Shown here one piece after another: positions 14,101 through 25,259 of a stretch of 64,000 bases of DNA. Every line of letters starts with the position of its first letter. Within the stretch, counting starts at the first letter, position 1. The notes beneath the pieces were generated by a model. It searched no databases, was not told the origin of the DNA, and saw only the letters and a list, made by a program, of their open reading frames with translations. The translations under genes and the position numbers were made by a program. The stretch spans positions 9,734,001-9,798,000 of the forward strand of contig NC_134930.1 in the NCBI RefSeq assembly GCF_051020765.1. Direction: 5' to 3'. Source of the stretch: Lasioglossum baleicum (lineage: Eukaryota > Arthropoda > Insecta > Hymenoptera > Halictidae).

Positions 14101-17100
14101 AGGTGAGACGTTGACAATGATGTATAATCTTTCTTGAGTTTATTTCCAACGTTTGAGTATACAACTTCGACGGATTTTTCTTTCTTTTTAACAAAATATC
14201 CCGAAGCTGCACTTTTCAGTCTCTCGAACTTCGAAGCTCGCGTGTTAATTTTGTTTATAAACGCACAGATAACAACAAGCATGATGAGAAGTTGTCCAAC
14301 GGCACGTCAATCCCCGCACCAGAATACGTTCCCCCACCTCCGCCTCCTCCGCCCCTAAATGAAGAATCGAACGATAATTACCGTCTGAACGAGGAGAACA
14401 AGTTCGCCGGTGAGTGTAACAATGCTTTTAAACGAGCCATTCTGTCGCAACGAGATAGATCGATGTGTAGAGATAGATGGATGTATGTAGTGTAAAATGC
14501 TCACGTTCGATCTCTCTAATATCGTTCGAAGGTTTGATACACAACCGTGAGAAACAAGAGATCAAGACCGTGCGAATCGTGAAACGGGAATCGGAGAGAC
14601 GGCAGCGAGATCGAGGCGATAGGACCGGAAACATTGGAATCCCATTAACGAATGGCTTGCAGGCGCCCGGGGGTGCGAAACGGCTCTGCGACGATGATCT
14701 GGGCGGCTCACAGAAATTCGAGGTAATTTCTGACGATTTTTCCGCAGCCCACATTCCACTTGAAATCGCGTGGTTTCTCGTTTGGAAATTGTTCTAGCTC
14801 TATTTTCGATTGACTTACTTTTAGAAGGCCCAATTGGGAAGAGTGGTCGAGGAATCGCCGATGATTCATGCTCAAAGCACGGTCCAGCTGACGGATTTGG
14901 ACGACGTGCAGTTCCAAAGGAGCATGTCGTTGCCAAGAGGATTTGGCGGACAACGACAGCAGCAGCCGGAGATTCATCAGGGTCCGGTGGTGCCTCCGCC
15001 GAGAAGCGATAGCATGCACGCCCTGAGGAGTATGCTTGCCCGGCGAAACAAAGTTAGGGTGAGTAGTATCAATCTTGGAATATCCATCGAGAAAATGTGA
15101 AGAATAAATCTACCGAAACACAAGCGATATAAATAGTCCCCTTCCTTTACAAAATTTACGAACAACAAAGAAGCCCTCCTAATCGCTATACTAACTAGCA
15201 AAAATTGTTGACTCTCATAAAGATCCTCGCTCTATTCGCCAATCATCGCTCGATTAACCATCTCCTCTGCATTATTTTGATTGGTCCGGCAATTATGTTG
15301 CTCCCACCGAACCTACTCTAGCTCCTCTTTTGTTTACCAATCACGACAGTTCGAAAGTCAGGACGGCAGTTCGGATAGCACGCTGTCGCCGTACACGGAG
15401 AGTCTCGGCTCAAGTTCCCAGGTGGCAATGGGTTCTCCGAATTACTCTACCAGCCCTTCGTACAGTCCGTGCCATCAGAATTATTCGCCGATGATCCGAT
15501 CGAGCCACCATCATCAGCAGCAGCAGCCTCCTAATCATCAACAACAACAACAACAACAACAACAGCAGCAGCAGCAATACTATCCTCAATACAGACACTA
15601 CGATAGCCCGATCTCCGAGAAGACTAACAGTCCACTGGATCCTGTGAGTCCTGAGCTACCAATGAAACCGGAAGCGCTAGAGAGACCATTCGGCTCGACT
15701 TTGACAGTGAACACTTCAAACTCGCCGCAACTGTCGCCAGTGTTTAAGAGCGAGGCTGCCAAACAGATCATCAAGGAGATGACGGAGAAAAAGGTCGAAA
15801 GGCCTAGAAGAAGGCAGATACCCAGAGAGAAGAGACGCCATTATACCGTATCCAGTAGCAAACCCGTCCTCGACCTTGAGGACACGTTCTCGAAGATGGT
15901 ATTTTGTTTTCATTATCTTTTTCGTTTGGCTCTGTTTCTCCGTCCTCTCTGTAGCATTCTTTTTCTTTTCATTTATCGTTCGAGTTTATTTATCGTACAT
16001 CCTTGTCCTGTATTTTTTACTATCCTTCGAAATCGTTTCATAACGTTCATTGTCATGTTACTTGATTTTGTAAAATTTTGCTGAAGGTAATCGAGAGGAC
16101 TGTTTTCAGTTTGTGCTAACAATGTTTGTAGGTAGGAAAGAGGGAGACAGATTTTATCGAATTGATTTTTGAGATTGATCGTCGCGTTTCGCAGGGAATG
16201 GGCAGAGCGAGGGATGACCTTGACATGGAACGAGCGCTCAGGCCAAGGATCAATGCTCCGGATGTCGTTAGGTCGACGTTGAGTCACAAAGAACTCAAAT
16301 ACAACGAGAGCACCATTGATCAGCTTCTTGGCACTCCGAATAAGATCGTCATTCCTGAGAGATATATTCCTGAGCAGGTGAGAAACCACCTAAACGATGA
16401 TTATAAATGTTTTTAAATCCTTCTGCTACCTCTACATTCTTATTCTAGACACCAGAGCTAACCGCGGAGGAGCAGGAGCAGCGTCTGAAGAAGGCCGAGG
16501 CTATCAGAAAAATGCTGTCAGAGACTACCGTCACTGCGTCGGATGGGAACGGTACTGTTTCAGTCATTTTCACCCCATCGAACGTCCTGTTCTCTTTTCT
16601 AAAGTTACAGTTTCTAAAGTTACTCTTTTCAACGTTACAGACGACAATGTAAACGTAGAACAATCGGACAACCTGAAGAGGAAGGTGGTCGAGGAGAAAC
16701 GTCAGAGGGACCACATCCTCCAATTGAATCAGATCCTGGCGAAGCAAGTGATGGAGAAAAGTAAGATGGTGGCGGGTACGTTTCCAAAACATCCCTTAAC
16801 TCGTGTTCGTTCGATTCATTTTGCACGAATACTTTTTGCGTCTAGTTTAAATGACAGCATGACCAACGTGTAGAGTGGCTTTCTTTCACCCTCCAAGTTT
16901 CTCTCTAATGCAGAGGGATAATTTACGCTTGCGAAATTATACCATTTTCTTCTCTCCCTTGTACATTTCCGAGAAGTTACGCAAACAATTACAGTCGGTG
17001 TACAAAGTATTCGTACACATTTTAAAAACGAATAACTTTGTCAAAAGTGGACCCAATAGCTCGAGTTTTTTTCAGACGTCAGAAGGATTAGTTTACTAGC

Positions 17101-18394
17101 TAATGTGTAAATAATTTTTTAAAAAATTGTTATTGGTCGCAATTGCGGAGAAAAAAGAAAAGGTCACGATTTTTTAATTTTTTATCTGTGTCTGTAATGA
17201 AAATTTAAAACATGCATATTGTAAATCTAAGTTAGTTCTATACGTGTACGAAGTTTCATTGAAATCGGTTGACGCATAAAAAAGCTATGGGCATTGTAAG
17301 ATGTAAAAATCATTGAATTTATGGTTTGCTATTCATTTAATTCGCAGATTCTTACAATTTTGGCTATTTTGAATCAATTATATTTCATAAGAACCTTGAT
17401 CGGTTTCGATGAAACTTTGTACATGTATAGAACTGACTTACAATTAGATTTACAAAATACATGTTCTAAATTTTCATTACAGGCACTGATAAAAAATTTA
17501 AAAATTGTTACCTTTACTTTTTCCTCCGTAATTGCGACCAATAACAATTTTTAAAAAAGTTATTTACACATTAGCTAGTAAACTAATCCTTCTGACGTCT
17601 GAAAAAACTCAAGCTATTGGGTCCACTTTTGAAAAAGTTATTTGTTTTTAAAGTGTGTAAGAATACTTTGTACACCGACCGTATTTTATTGAACTTGCAA
17701 ATTCGCCGTGTAAATTCATAAGTAGCTTTTAAACAAGTTGTTTGATTGATTTAAATTTGGTTCTTTTCCTCCGGGCCAAAGAGAGCCCTCATTGGCATGC
17801 GTTACCGCGATTGATTTTGATTTTCCTGTTTGATATATGTTAATTAACTTCTCCGGAAGCTTTTGTTTTATCGCGACGTTATTATAAACATACGATAGTA
17901 CCGTCATACGTAGTGAGTGTTGTTTGGATTGTTTGTGCTGTGTATAGGTAACCAGGCACACTGACTGTGACATGCTTTCTCCATCCTCCCATATAGGACA
18001 CGCACATCATATTATCGTTTTTCAGGTTTGTTTATATTTTTTCTTTCATTTTGTTCATACGACCCCTCTCGCATACGACTCCTCCATCGATCTTATTATT
18101 TTTTAATCTAGTTGCAGAACGGACTCTCTAATATTTATCCATCTTAAATTGTTGATGTTTTCCTAGTTTTTTTGTTCCCATTACTTCTTCCGTGAAATTA
18201 TATTAAATTGAATTACACAAAAAGCGAAACGTAATGTAATTAAACTGATTGCGGAACTTGATTATTTGTTTTGGTCCACAGTGAAAGCCCTGGCCACGCT
18301 GCCTCTAAAAACCGAATCGAGCTTAGACGACGAGGACCTGTCGCCAGTGACGCCATTGCCGCTCTATCAGCAAAGAGAAAATTATTATTCCTAA
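5674..18394 (+). CDS. kmr: Kramer / PLEKHA5-7-like protein, C-terminal part (5' incomplete)
   Basis: Sixteen exons can be joined with intact phase: 5674-5871, 8191-8283, 8916-9152, 12062-12142, 12427-12576, 12721-12741 (21-nt microexon), 12900-13167, 13623-14102, 14269-14409, 14532-14722, 14825-15058, 15350-15898, 16195-16377, 16449-16551, 16641-16775, 18282-18394 (stop TAA). They give 1058 residues. The block GRTHEELVLLLIQLRRQ, then KPLVNLVDNMVKLGSLYN, then long coiled coils (exons at 12062-13167), and late PNKIVIPERYIP are hallmarks of the PLEKHA5/6/7 family. The middle is low-complexity: Gln/His/Asn-rich (13800-13990), a proline run (14328-14355), and His/Gln with about 15 consecutive Gln (15505-15580). 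The WW and PH domains of the family are not in the window, so the start lies upstream. Family members are peripheral scaffolds at membranes and junctions. The intron after 12142 uses a GC donor. Family call strong; orthology to fly kramer inferred. Confidence 0.85.
8122..8160. repeat. CT microsatellite in intron
   Basis: About 18 CT units, interrupted once by an extra T, directly upstream of the polypyrimidine tract and acceptor at 8190 of the kramer-like gene. It may add to a strong pyrimidine tract. Confidence 0.9.
9201..9390. mobile_element. Fold-back / MITE-like inverted repeat in kmr intron
   Basis: Left arm at about 9201-9245 (atcaaatttctaaatgcttt then a CTACCGTTTC block) returns inverted at 9346-9390. 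The arms are about 45 bases with few mismatches, around a loop of about 100 bases. There is no coding content. Target duplication is unclear. It lies in the intron 9153-12061. Confidence 0.6.
9490..9555. mobile_element. Truncated CAGGGTG-family MITE end
   Basis: The sequence ends with atcgcgattcgtggttcacc, the inverse of the left end of the elements at 31852 and 63004, preceded by the same agattactctgt block. Only one end is present. It stops exactly where the Tc1-like element begins, at the TA at 9556-9557. Confidence 0.6.
9558..11148 (-). mobile_element. Tc1-like DNA transposon with IR/DR ends
   Basis: The element is 1591 bp, flanked by TA on both sides (9556-9557 and 11149-11150). The ends CAGTCGGTCACG and CGTGACCGACTG are perfect inverted repeats that run on for more than 60 bases. 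A second copy of the core motif gtcacgaaaatattcggaca lies inside each end (9761-9781, and inverted at 10992-11012). This is the IR/DR arrangement known from Sleeping Beauty-type and other Tc1 elements. The interior carries a decayed transposase on the minus strand. It sits in a kmr intron. The near-identical ends and intact TA duplication suggest a fairly recent insertion compared with the nearby MITEs. Confidence 0.92.
9990..10860 (-). pseudogene. Tc1-family transposase, frameshifted
   Basis: Reading the minus strand from about 10860, the N-terminal helix-turn-helix part is clear (GKSIRKIADLLNISKSTVWD). It runs out of frame near 10620. The next frame holds the core with FADESKFNIYGSDGRIRVWR and a KHGGGSVMVWG block. 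It shifts again near 10260 before the third catalytic motif QDNDPKHKSR (about 10110-10140) and the PPQSPDLNPIENLW motif (about 10020-10055). The Asp of FADES and the Asp of NDPKH are the second and third-site residues of the DDE/D triad. At least two frameshifts and an apparent loss of the usual start make it non-functional. Confidence 0.88.
13242..13570. mobile_element. MITE-like element with CCTACACGGTCAATC ends
   Basis: The left end ccctacacggtcaatcggaa followed by tgacagtc is repeated inverted at 13535-13570. Arms are about 28 bases with one indel. The interior also has short inverted copies of the cagactgtca motif near the right end. It fills most of the kmr intron 13168-13622 and has no coding content. 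Confidence 0.65.
16992..17681. mobile_element. Palindromic TA-flanked element, copy 1 (690 bp)
   Basis: Both ends are CAGTCGGTGTAC-type, flanked by TA (16990-16991 and 17682-17683). Unlike an ordinary MITE, almost the whole sequence is inverted: each arm is about 330 bases. Landmarks such as gacccaatagctcgagtttt, cagacgtcagaaggattagt and ttattggtcgcaattgcgga all return inverted on the other side. The arms are related to those of the element at 46133-46819, including a shared gtttcat...aatcggttgacg block. It lies in the kmr intron 16776-18281, so the transcript could fold into a long hairpin. No open frame. Confidence 0.8.
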
Positions 18395-20077
18395 GGTCGA
18401 TCATCCTTCGAAAACTACCAAAAAAGAAAAACACCAAGAAACAACTTGGTTATCAAAACGTAACAGGGAAACATCCTTTATGAGCACAAAGAGAATCCAA
18501 CTAACTGCCAGCCCGGAACAACAGAGAAATACAACCATCTTTCCTCGAGTCATCGACGATCTACGCACGGTCCATCGTTTAAACAAAACCGTTGTGTACG
18601 TTCGTGTTAATTGTTAAGGTGTTTTTTTATTTGCGTCGATATATTGTACATAATCATCGGTTAAACTAGAACTAATTAATACGCGAACGAGCAGCTAGGT
18701 GTAATAGATGTCGAACAGGTCTAGCCGTGTACCGTTCGCTATAGGAGAAAATAATTCGATAAGACAAAGAATTCGTGTCGTTTTTGTATTATAGGCTTGT
18801 AACTCCTTGTATAATTAGTCGGTAATCTTTCGCTTGATTTTATGGAACACTGTCCGATGTGATCGAGAACAGTGACAGGCATTTAACTAGCTGTACAAAT
18901 GAATGATCCAAATTTTTGTAAGCGGTACAAAAATTAATTTTACAGTTCAGAAGTTCATTTCCGAGTACATCGCTTTTTAGAAAATGGCAAACTTGTATTT
19001 TATATTATTCTGACTGTGCGAAATTTATACTCGTCGTCGTGATTAATCAATTTATTCGATATAATTGTTGAACGCAAGAATATCAAACCAGTTACGACTG
19101 GTCCGATAATTTTAATTTTAATTTTTAGAATTATTGAGGAGTTGCTTTGCTTTTGGATTGTTCGTTTGAATGTACAATGTTACGGATCGGAGTTTTTGTA
19201 TAAATAATATAGCAGTATTCGATAGGGCGGATCGTCGCGAATTTTCTGTTCAAGACAATAGTAAAAATGATACAAATGGCGGATATCTTGTCTTCTCCGG
19301 TCGCCTATCAAATAGAGGAGCTTTTTAGTTATCCTACAACGTGTTCTTTTCTTCTCGAACGATTTCTGGCCCCCGTTCAGTGCAAGCGTGCCTTGGTTCG
19401 ATCGATTTACCATTTTCTACTCGGAATTTCGACAAACTTTACAATACTTCGCTTTGCGCGACTATGGCGGCATCCGGTTACTCAAATGTTCCACGTGTTT
19501 TCAATTCAAACAAGCAATCGATAATCATAGAAGAGTATGAAATGAACAATGAATTTTTACGATTGCACTCTGGATCTTCGTTTTACATAAATAATTATAT
19601 AAACGATCAATCGATTCAGTCTTTCTGCTGTTGAAATTACATCGAGTTGCAAGACCCTGAAACATTTCGAGATATGGATGCTGTCAAATTTGTGCAACGC
19701 GTTCAACTAAATTAACCAGCGAATAGCTAATCTAAAATTTATCTATATAAAGAGTTTAACGACGTTTTTATTTCGACTAGGACTAGGATATACATATAAA
19801 TATCACGCGAATGGATGGAGCACATAGTGTCCTAGAAATCCTGGCACCGTGTGAATGAAATTGTATACACTACGACAACGACAGCAAGCTGAACACGTTC
19901 GAAAAATTAGCTGAAAGCTGTCGAAGAATCGAGAACGATTGTTCTAAGCGCTGTTCTGTCTCGATCTTGCCTTTCGTTGACAAGAAATGCTTCCAAGAGG
20001 CTCTGTCGGTAGCAATAACGATGGATTAGGATACCGAGGCAGCACAATGAAGCACTATCGAATCGATAAATTGTTAA

Positions 20078-20214
20078 CACTTTGACGGACGATGCCATAC
20101 ATAACTTTATTTTAACAAAATAATTTCTTGCTTCGATTAATATTAAATTTTCGTTTTATTCTTTAGAGGAAAACAATAGCCGAAGAGGAAAATTGTGAAA
20201 CGTCCGTCAAAGCG
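20078..20214. mobile_element. piggyBac-like MITE
   Basis: TTAA at 20074-20077 is followed by CACTTTGACGGACG. The inverse CGTCCGTCAAAGCG ends at 20214 and is followed by TTAG, one base from TTAA. Short inverted ends plus a TTAA target are the signature of the piggyBac superfamily. No transposase. Confidence 0.65.
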
Positions 20215-20229
20215 TTAGCACAATAAGTA

Positions 20230-20411
20230 GACTGCGGATGTTTATGCAATTTTCAATTTTCGTAGGCAAATCCTAAGAAAGTGGAATCGTGTAAAATCTT
20301 ATTTTCAATGGTAGTAGTCTTCGTAGTTCTAAGATAAATAAAAATCGTGCTAAATTCTGTGGAATTTTACGTTCTACCATTTTTTCAAAATTTGCGTAAA
20401 CATCTGCAGTC
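20230..20411. mobile_element. MITE, GACTGCGG family
   Basis: TA-flanked (20228-20229 and 20412-20413). The left end gactgcggatgtttatgcaa and the right end gcgtaaacatctgcagtc form a perfect-looking terminal inverted repeat. Subterminal gtggaat/attcc words are also inverted, so the whole unit is partly palindromic. No coding content. Confidence 0.8.
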
Positions 20412-23318
20412 TAATGATAAGATTGTCAGCGAAATTCGCTCACTGTTAGGATTGAGTTCCTTCGCTCGAAATGGTGTTCTTCGAGTTACGATTCTCGGAG
20501 AACGTTCGATACATAATTCTTGTACATTTCTTTGAGTTCGGAGCGTTTAACGATATAAGAAGCGAGAGATAAACGAAAAAGCTAAGGAATAAGATAACGA
20601 AATAAGATTTTAGGATCTAAGGTTGCGTTTACGATAGGTGCTACGAGCTGCTACGTGCTGCTACGAGCTGCGCAACATAGCGAGACGTTAACAAAGATTA
20701 TTAATGAACTGCGAACGACGTGAAACGACTGAACGAAACGATCGCAAAATCGGTTCCAGTTGAATGCACGAGGGTGCACGAACGTGTACGAAACACATTT
20801 ACCCAACACGTTTCTTGCGAAACCAAAATCGTACGTGCAAGTACCCACCTGGTTGTTGTTAAACGCTGTCCAACACTTCGGAAATTCTCGTCAATTTCAA
20901 AACACTCGAAATCCTGCCGGAGTGCAAGAGAACTGATTAAAATTTGTTGGACAGCGAACAATAAGGAATACATATATATGTATATGTAAATAAATATATA
21001 CACACGGGGTGGAGGATTAAAAACCGATCATCCGAATATCTTGCTTATCGTTAATGCTAGAAAATATTGCGTCAGATGAAAGTCTGTGTCATTATTTTCT
21101 TTATAGATGAACACAGAAAGTACATGTAAAGCACAACTTTGTTTCTTTCAGTGCGAGACGAGTTTCACCTCCATTGTGAAGGTCGTTCAAGGTGAACGAT
21201 TTCTCTTAGTATATCGATTCATAGTAAGCAAGATACTTAGATGAACTGTTTTTCAACTGTTCCACTTTGTATTATACACGCTTTAGAAACGTCCTGTACT
21301 AGAATTCTGCATTGATCGCCCGCTGCACGATATAACGTTCAACGTAACGTGTTGTAACGTGCAAACGCAGTGTGTTTCGTACCTTCTGAAGGTCTGTTCT
21401 CCTAGGTAAAATTCGTTGTTCGTTGTGCAAGCGCGAAGGAAGAAGAAAGAGCAGAACCAGTTCGAGCGTTCCGCACGGTTCTAACTCTGCGAACAAACGG
21501 CAGCCATGATACTATAGAAAAACTGAATGCGAAAAGCTGTAGCAATTTTCCAAGGCAGCGTCGAAGAGTGCCAAATTACAGCACAGCTCGTTCGCGACTG
21601 TTCTCGTCAATTAAATTTAAAAAAAAAAGAAGAATAAAAAAAGAACCGAAAGCACAAAACACAGCTTAACCGTAAGGACCGAAACGAACAAACAAACATG
21701 GTCGATATTGTCCAGGCCACGAGAACGGTATCTCGCTAATCACGATAATTAAGGGTAGGCGTCAACAAGCGTTTCTAATTAATCGAGAGAAACTCCTATC
21801 GACTCTCGATCATGTTAGACATTAAATTTTTTACAAGACGATCGACCATCGACTCGCTGACAGCCGTGAGATCGATTCTCACCTCTGGAGATTATTATAT
21901 TATACTAATCTCGCGAGGAATCGACGGACGATTTCGATTCGGTCACGCGCTCCTCGTTTTTTCACCGCTTCCGTCGCGAACTATAAGGAGGTCGCACGTA
22001 ATCGAAAACCGATTTTTCGGAAAAGAAATACAGGGCGTCCCAAATAATGTTGTATTTATGAAATAACTGTTTCCTTTGCAAAAAGAGACTTTGAGACTAG
22101 CAAAATCGGGACAATCAATTTTCTGACATGAACATTATGTTTTAAAGTTAAACTGCATTCGCAAACAAGTTTAGTTTAAAACTGTTCAATGTATATCGTG
22201 GTACAAGATCGAAATATATTTTTTTTCCGGAAAAGCGGTTTCGTAAACCGTGAGGTCTTCTTGTAAAAGGACAGAGAGAGAAAGAGAGGAAGAGTCAATG
22301 CTCGAGAAACGACGCTGATTATTATCGGCCCTCGGAATGGCCCGCGGTGCCTGAGAAACCGGCGAGAGAGGGTTGGTTTCCGCGTCGAAAAACGCCGGGA
22401 CACTGTACCGTAAGAGAAACTAACACTGTGGAAACAGGAACTGTTATTGTTACACGAATAAAAATAAAATCCATATTACACGAACGACGATCTTACGTCG
22501 AACCGGTCCTCTTACTCCTTCTCCTCCTCCTTCGTTCCGCGACAACTGTTTTATTTTTATTCATTCGCTGTTTTGTACAACGTGGAGAACCTTTTGAACT
22601 ACATTAATTGTGAACTACATAATTTATGTTTACGAACGCTGTTCCTTCATCCCTTGTTTCAGAGAAAGAAACAATTAGAAACAACGAAATTCTTGTCACT
22701 GGATTAGACCTGATTCCGTATCATGTTACACTTCTCGTGGCACAAATGAGTTCGAAGATATTACCGTAAATCCTTTATTATGCAACTAAATAAATACAAC
22801 GACGTTATCGGTCCTAGAAAAATTATCTATATAAGCCAGACAGCATCGATTCCGTGATAACTAATCTCTACATCGCTGTTGCTATTGAATTGTGCAACAA
22901 CTACTACGTGTCGGAAGACTGACTTTTATTAAACGAGAATTGTTTTCCGATAAACAAGATATAAATAAATCAACAAATTCTCTCGGCTATACATTATCCA
23001 GATAGCACGCGACGGTCCTAAAAGAACGTCTTTGTGCTGCCAGGGGCTACGGAACCCTGTAAACCAAACGAAATGGAGCGAATCTAACATTCTCTTTTAG
23101 CATGTGAAGACACTATAAAAAAAGGGAAGACGAAATCCTCGAAGAATGTGGAGAAACATTTAGCAAACCATTAGTAAATGATCAGCAAATCAAGTGAATC
23201 TGAGAGTGACGGATGAGGATGATCTCTCCTCCTCGTTGTCGACGGGAGGCAGAGGGTCGACGAACCAGCCAATCGTGCGAGATCCCCTGCACCTGAATTC
23301 TAATGAGGCCCACCTGGG

Positions 23319-23384
23319 TATATATGAGGGCTTAACCTCGGCCAGAGCCACGATTTTTCTGTGGTACCGAAGGTTGTCGCGAAG
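23319..23384 (+). promoter_or_regulatory. Candidate TATA promoter and non-coding first exon of the chitinase gene
   Basis: TATATAT at 23319-23325 is followed 25-30 bases on by a plausible start region (about 23350). A short segment ends in the strong donor GAAG|GTGAGT at 23384/23385. A CCAAT word (agccaatcg) lies at about 23268. The chitinase coding exon is preceded directly by an acceptor (gttcccag, ending 27353), so an upstream non-coding exon is required. This is the best candidate found on this strand. Linkage to the chitinase is inferred. Confidence 0.45.
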
Positions 23385-23518
23385 GTGAGTCCTCTTATCT
23401 TTACTTTTTCAAATATCAGCTGGTTAAGTATGAAACTTGACAAATGTGTTTGAAATTTGTGTTTTATTTGCCAAGTTTCATACTCGATGACCTGATATTA
23501 TATTTGCGAGTTTATTAA

Positions 23519-23780
23519 CCCGGCGTTAGTTAGGTGGGGTCTCACAGACCCCAGAGATTTTAGATTGACTATAACATTGTAACAACGCGTGACAGTTGTT
23601 AAGTATTTAGTACGAAGTATTTTTGAATAATAAGAATTTAATTTCGTGGATCTGCGTTTTTGTTCTGATAAATTACAAGCCTCTTAAGCAATACCTAATC
23701 TTATATGTATTATTTCGGTGGGGTCTGTAAGACCCCACCTTACCACTTACGATACATTTTCCCACCTTCCCAACGCCGGG
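23519..23780. mobile_element. piggyBac-like MITE with subterminal hairpins
   Basis: Perfect TTAA on both sides (23515-23518 and 23781-23784). Ends are CCCGGCGTT and AACGCCGGG. Just inside each end a hairpin lies over the words ggtggggtct / agaccccacc. At 262 bp it has no open frame. It lies in the presumed first intron of the chitinase gene. Confidence 0.8.
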
Positions 23781-24834
23781 TTAACATAGTGGAAAATTTA
23801 CAGTTTAGTTCAAAATAGCACCCCTCAATTATTTGCACTTTGTCTAAAAGAAAAAACCGTCCAAAAAATTGCACTTCTTTCCCGTGCTTCGATAAACAGT
23901 CAGCGATCGCGAAAGAGGAAACAAATATTAGATTTAAGATATTTTTCTTCGGGATAATTGAAGAATCCGTAATCTAAAACCCATAAAAATCCATCAACGA
24001 AACGTAAAACATGGATCAAACTGGTCCTAGCTAATTGCTACGATCCGTTCCGAACCACAAGGATTTTTGTGCGGGATCCGTGGTCGTTTATGTGTACCGT
24101 TTGTTTACACACGATGGAATTTCGCTGACAAGTCACGTGGGCGATGCTCCACTCCCTTTGTCTCGATTATTTTCATTTGCCTCGTTCCTCGTTTTCTTCG
24201 TTTCCTCCCTATCGGTCCGAAGGTCGTTCGTGAATGGATTTTCTGCGGATTCATTTTCATAAATATTGAACCGGACGAGCATTGTGGCCGCGGTGACGAG
24301 TCCTCGAACAGATCCTCGAGTTTAGAGGACAATCGGATGATCGTGACAATGGGTGTTCCTATTTTTCTCGTTGGAAGGTGTTCGACTTCGATTCTTCTTC
24401 CCGCGCTGGAGATCGATGCTCTCTTCCGTTTGTATATTTTCATTGTCGTATCAGTTCTTAGATTTGATTGACTCAGGGCTACGATGAGTCGACCGATGAT
24501 ATACACAGCCTTCGATTTATAATCTGACGTGACCGCCATTCGAAACGATAGCGGAAGAACACCTCGCGTCGCTTTTATCTATCGCGAACTCGAACCGGTA
24601 AAATCGTAAACGTTGACGCGCCTTTAGCTTCCTGGATCGAAAACAACACTGAAGACAGACGTAACAGAACGTCATGAAATCAAAGAACATCACCGAAACC
24701 ACTTTAGTCATCCGGAATACCAATGTCGAGTCTTGATACTCGCAAATGGCCAGTGTACTATGTACTCGAAGAGCCTAGTCTCGTACAATGAACGTAGACA
24801 TTTTTATCTTGCATAAACCGGCGTTGATGCATTT

Positions 24835-25259
24835 ATGGGAAAAATGAGTAGGTGTAATTTTTAAAACGGTAAAAACATAAGAAGACTATAAAAATGCTGT
24901 TGTACATATTATTTTCAGCCTATTAACACATTACCGGCCGGTGATTATTGCATAATTTTGAACAATCTATATATGGTACATGACTAAACACTTTTTAATG
25001 GAACCTTCCATAGCAACAGCAATTTTCATTGTAATCTAACAAGTCACCTAATATAATGTCATCTAATAGTTTCATTTAAGATAGCAATGTAAAAGAAAAT
25101 TTCTATGCTCTCTTTTGCTACAGCACAATTATTGAAAATCCTATTAATAGGCTTCCGGTAGGTAAAGTGTTAAATAAAGAAAGAAAATGATTGTCTACTT
25201 CACTCCGGTTTGTTACAATTCGTCCGGAAATCTTTTCTTTTGCATAAAGATCCGCTGTC
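24835..25259. mobile_element. MITE, GACTGCGG family, split by a later insertion
   Basis: The right end gcataaagatccgctgtc is followed by TA (25260-25261) and matches the family end. The left part (gatgcatttatggg, aaaatgagtagg) matches the relic at 602-778. A separate TTAA-flanked element (24927-25169) interrupts it, which gives the order of insertion. Confidence 0.6.
24927..25169. mobile_element. piggyBac-like MITE nested in an older MITE
   Basis: TTAA at 24923-24926 and 25170-25173. The left end CACATTACCGGCCGG and the right end CCGGTAGGTAAAGTG are imperfect inverted repeats. No coding content. Confidence 0.65.

Larger units (their letters stand above)
18395..23310. other. 3' UTR of kmr and gene-poor DNA
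   Basis: No exon of a known family was found on either strand. The first part probably includes the 3' UTR of the kramer-like gene; its end was not determined. Short oddities: a tandem of gctacgagct/gctacgtgct units at 20639-20670, and a lone mariner-type end (tacagggcgtcccaaata) at 22030. Two MITEs (20078-20214 and 20230-20411) sit almost back to back. Confidence 0.5.

Noticed and set aside
13682..14212. 176-codon Leu/Ile-rich frame antisense to kmr
   Set aside because: It is the mirror of the Gln/His-rich exon; composition explains it.
24105..24539. 144-codon frame on the minus strand
   Set aside because: No similarity, lies in the presumed first chitinase intron and is overlapped by an open frame on the other strand.
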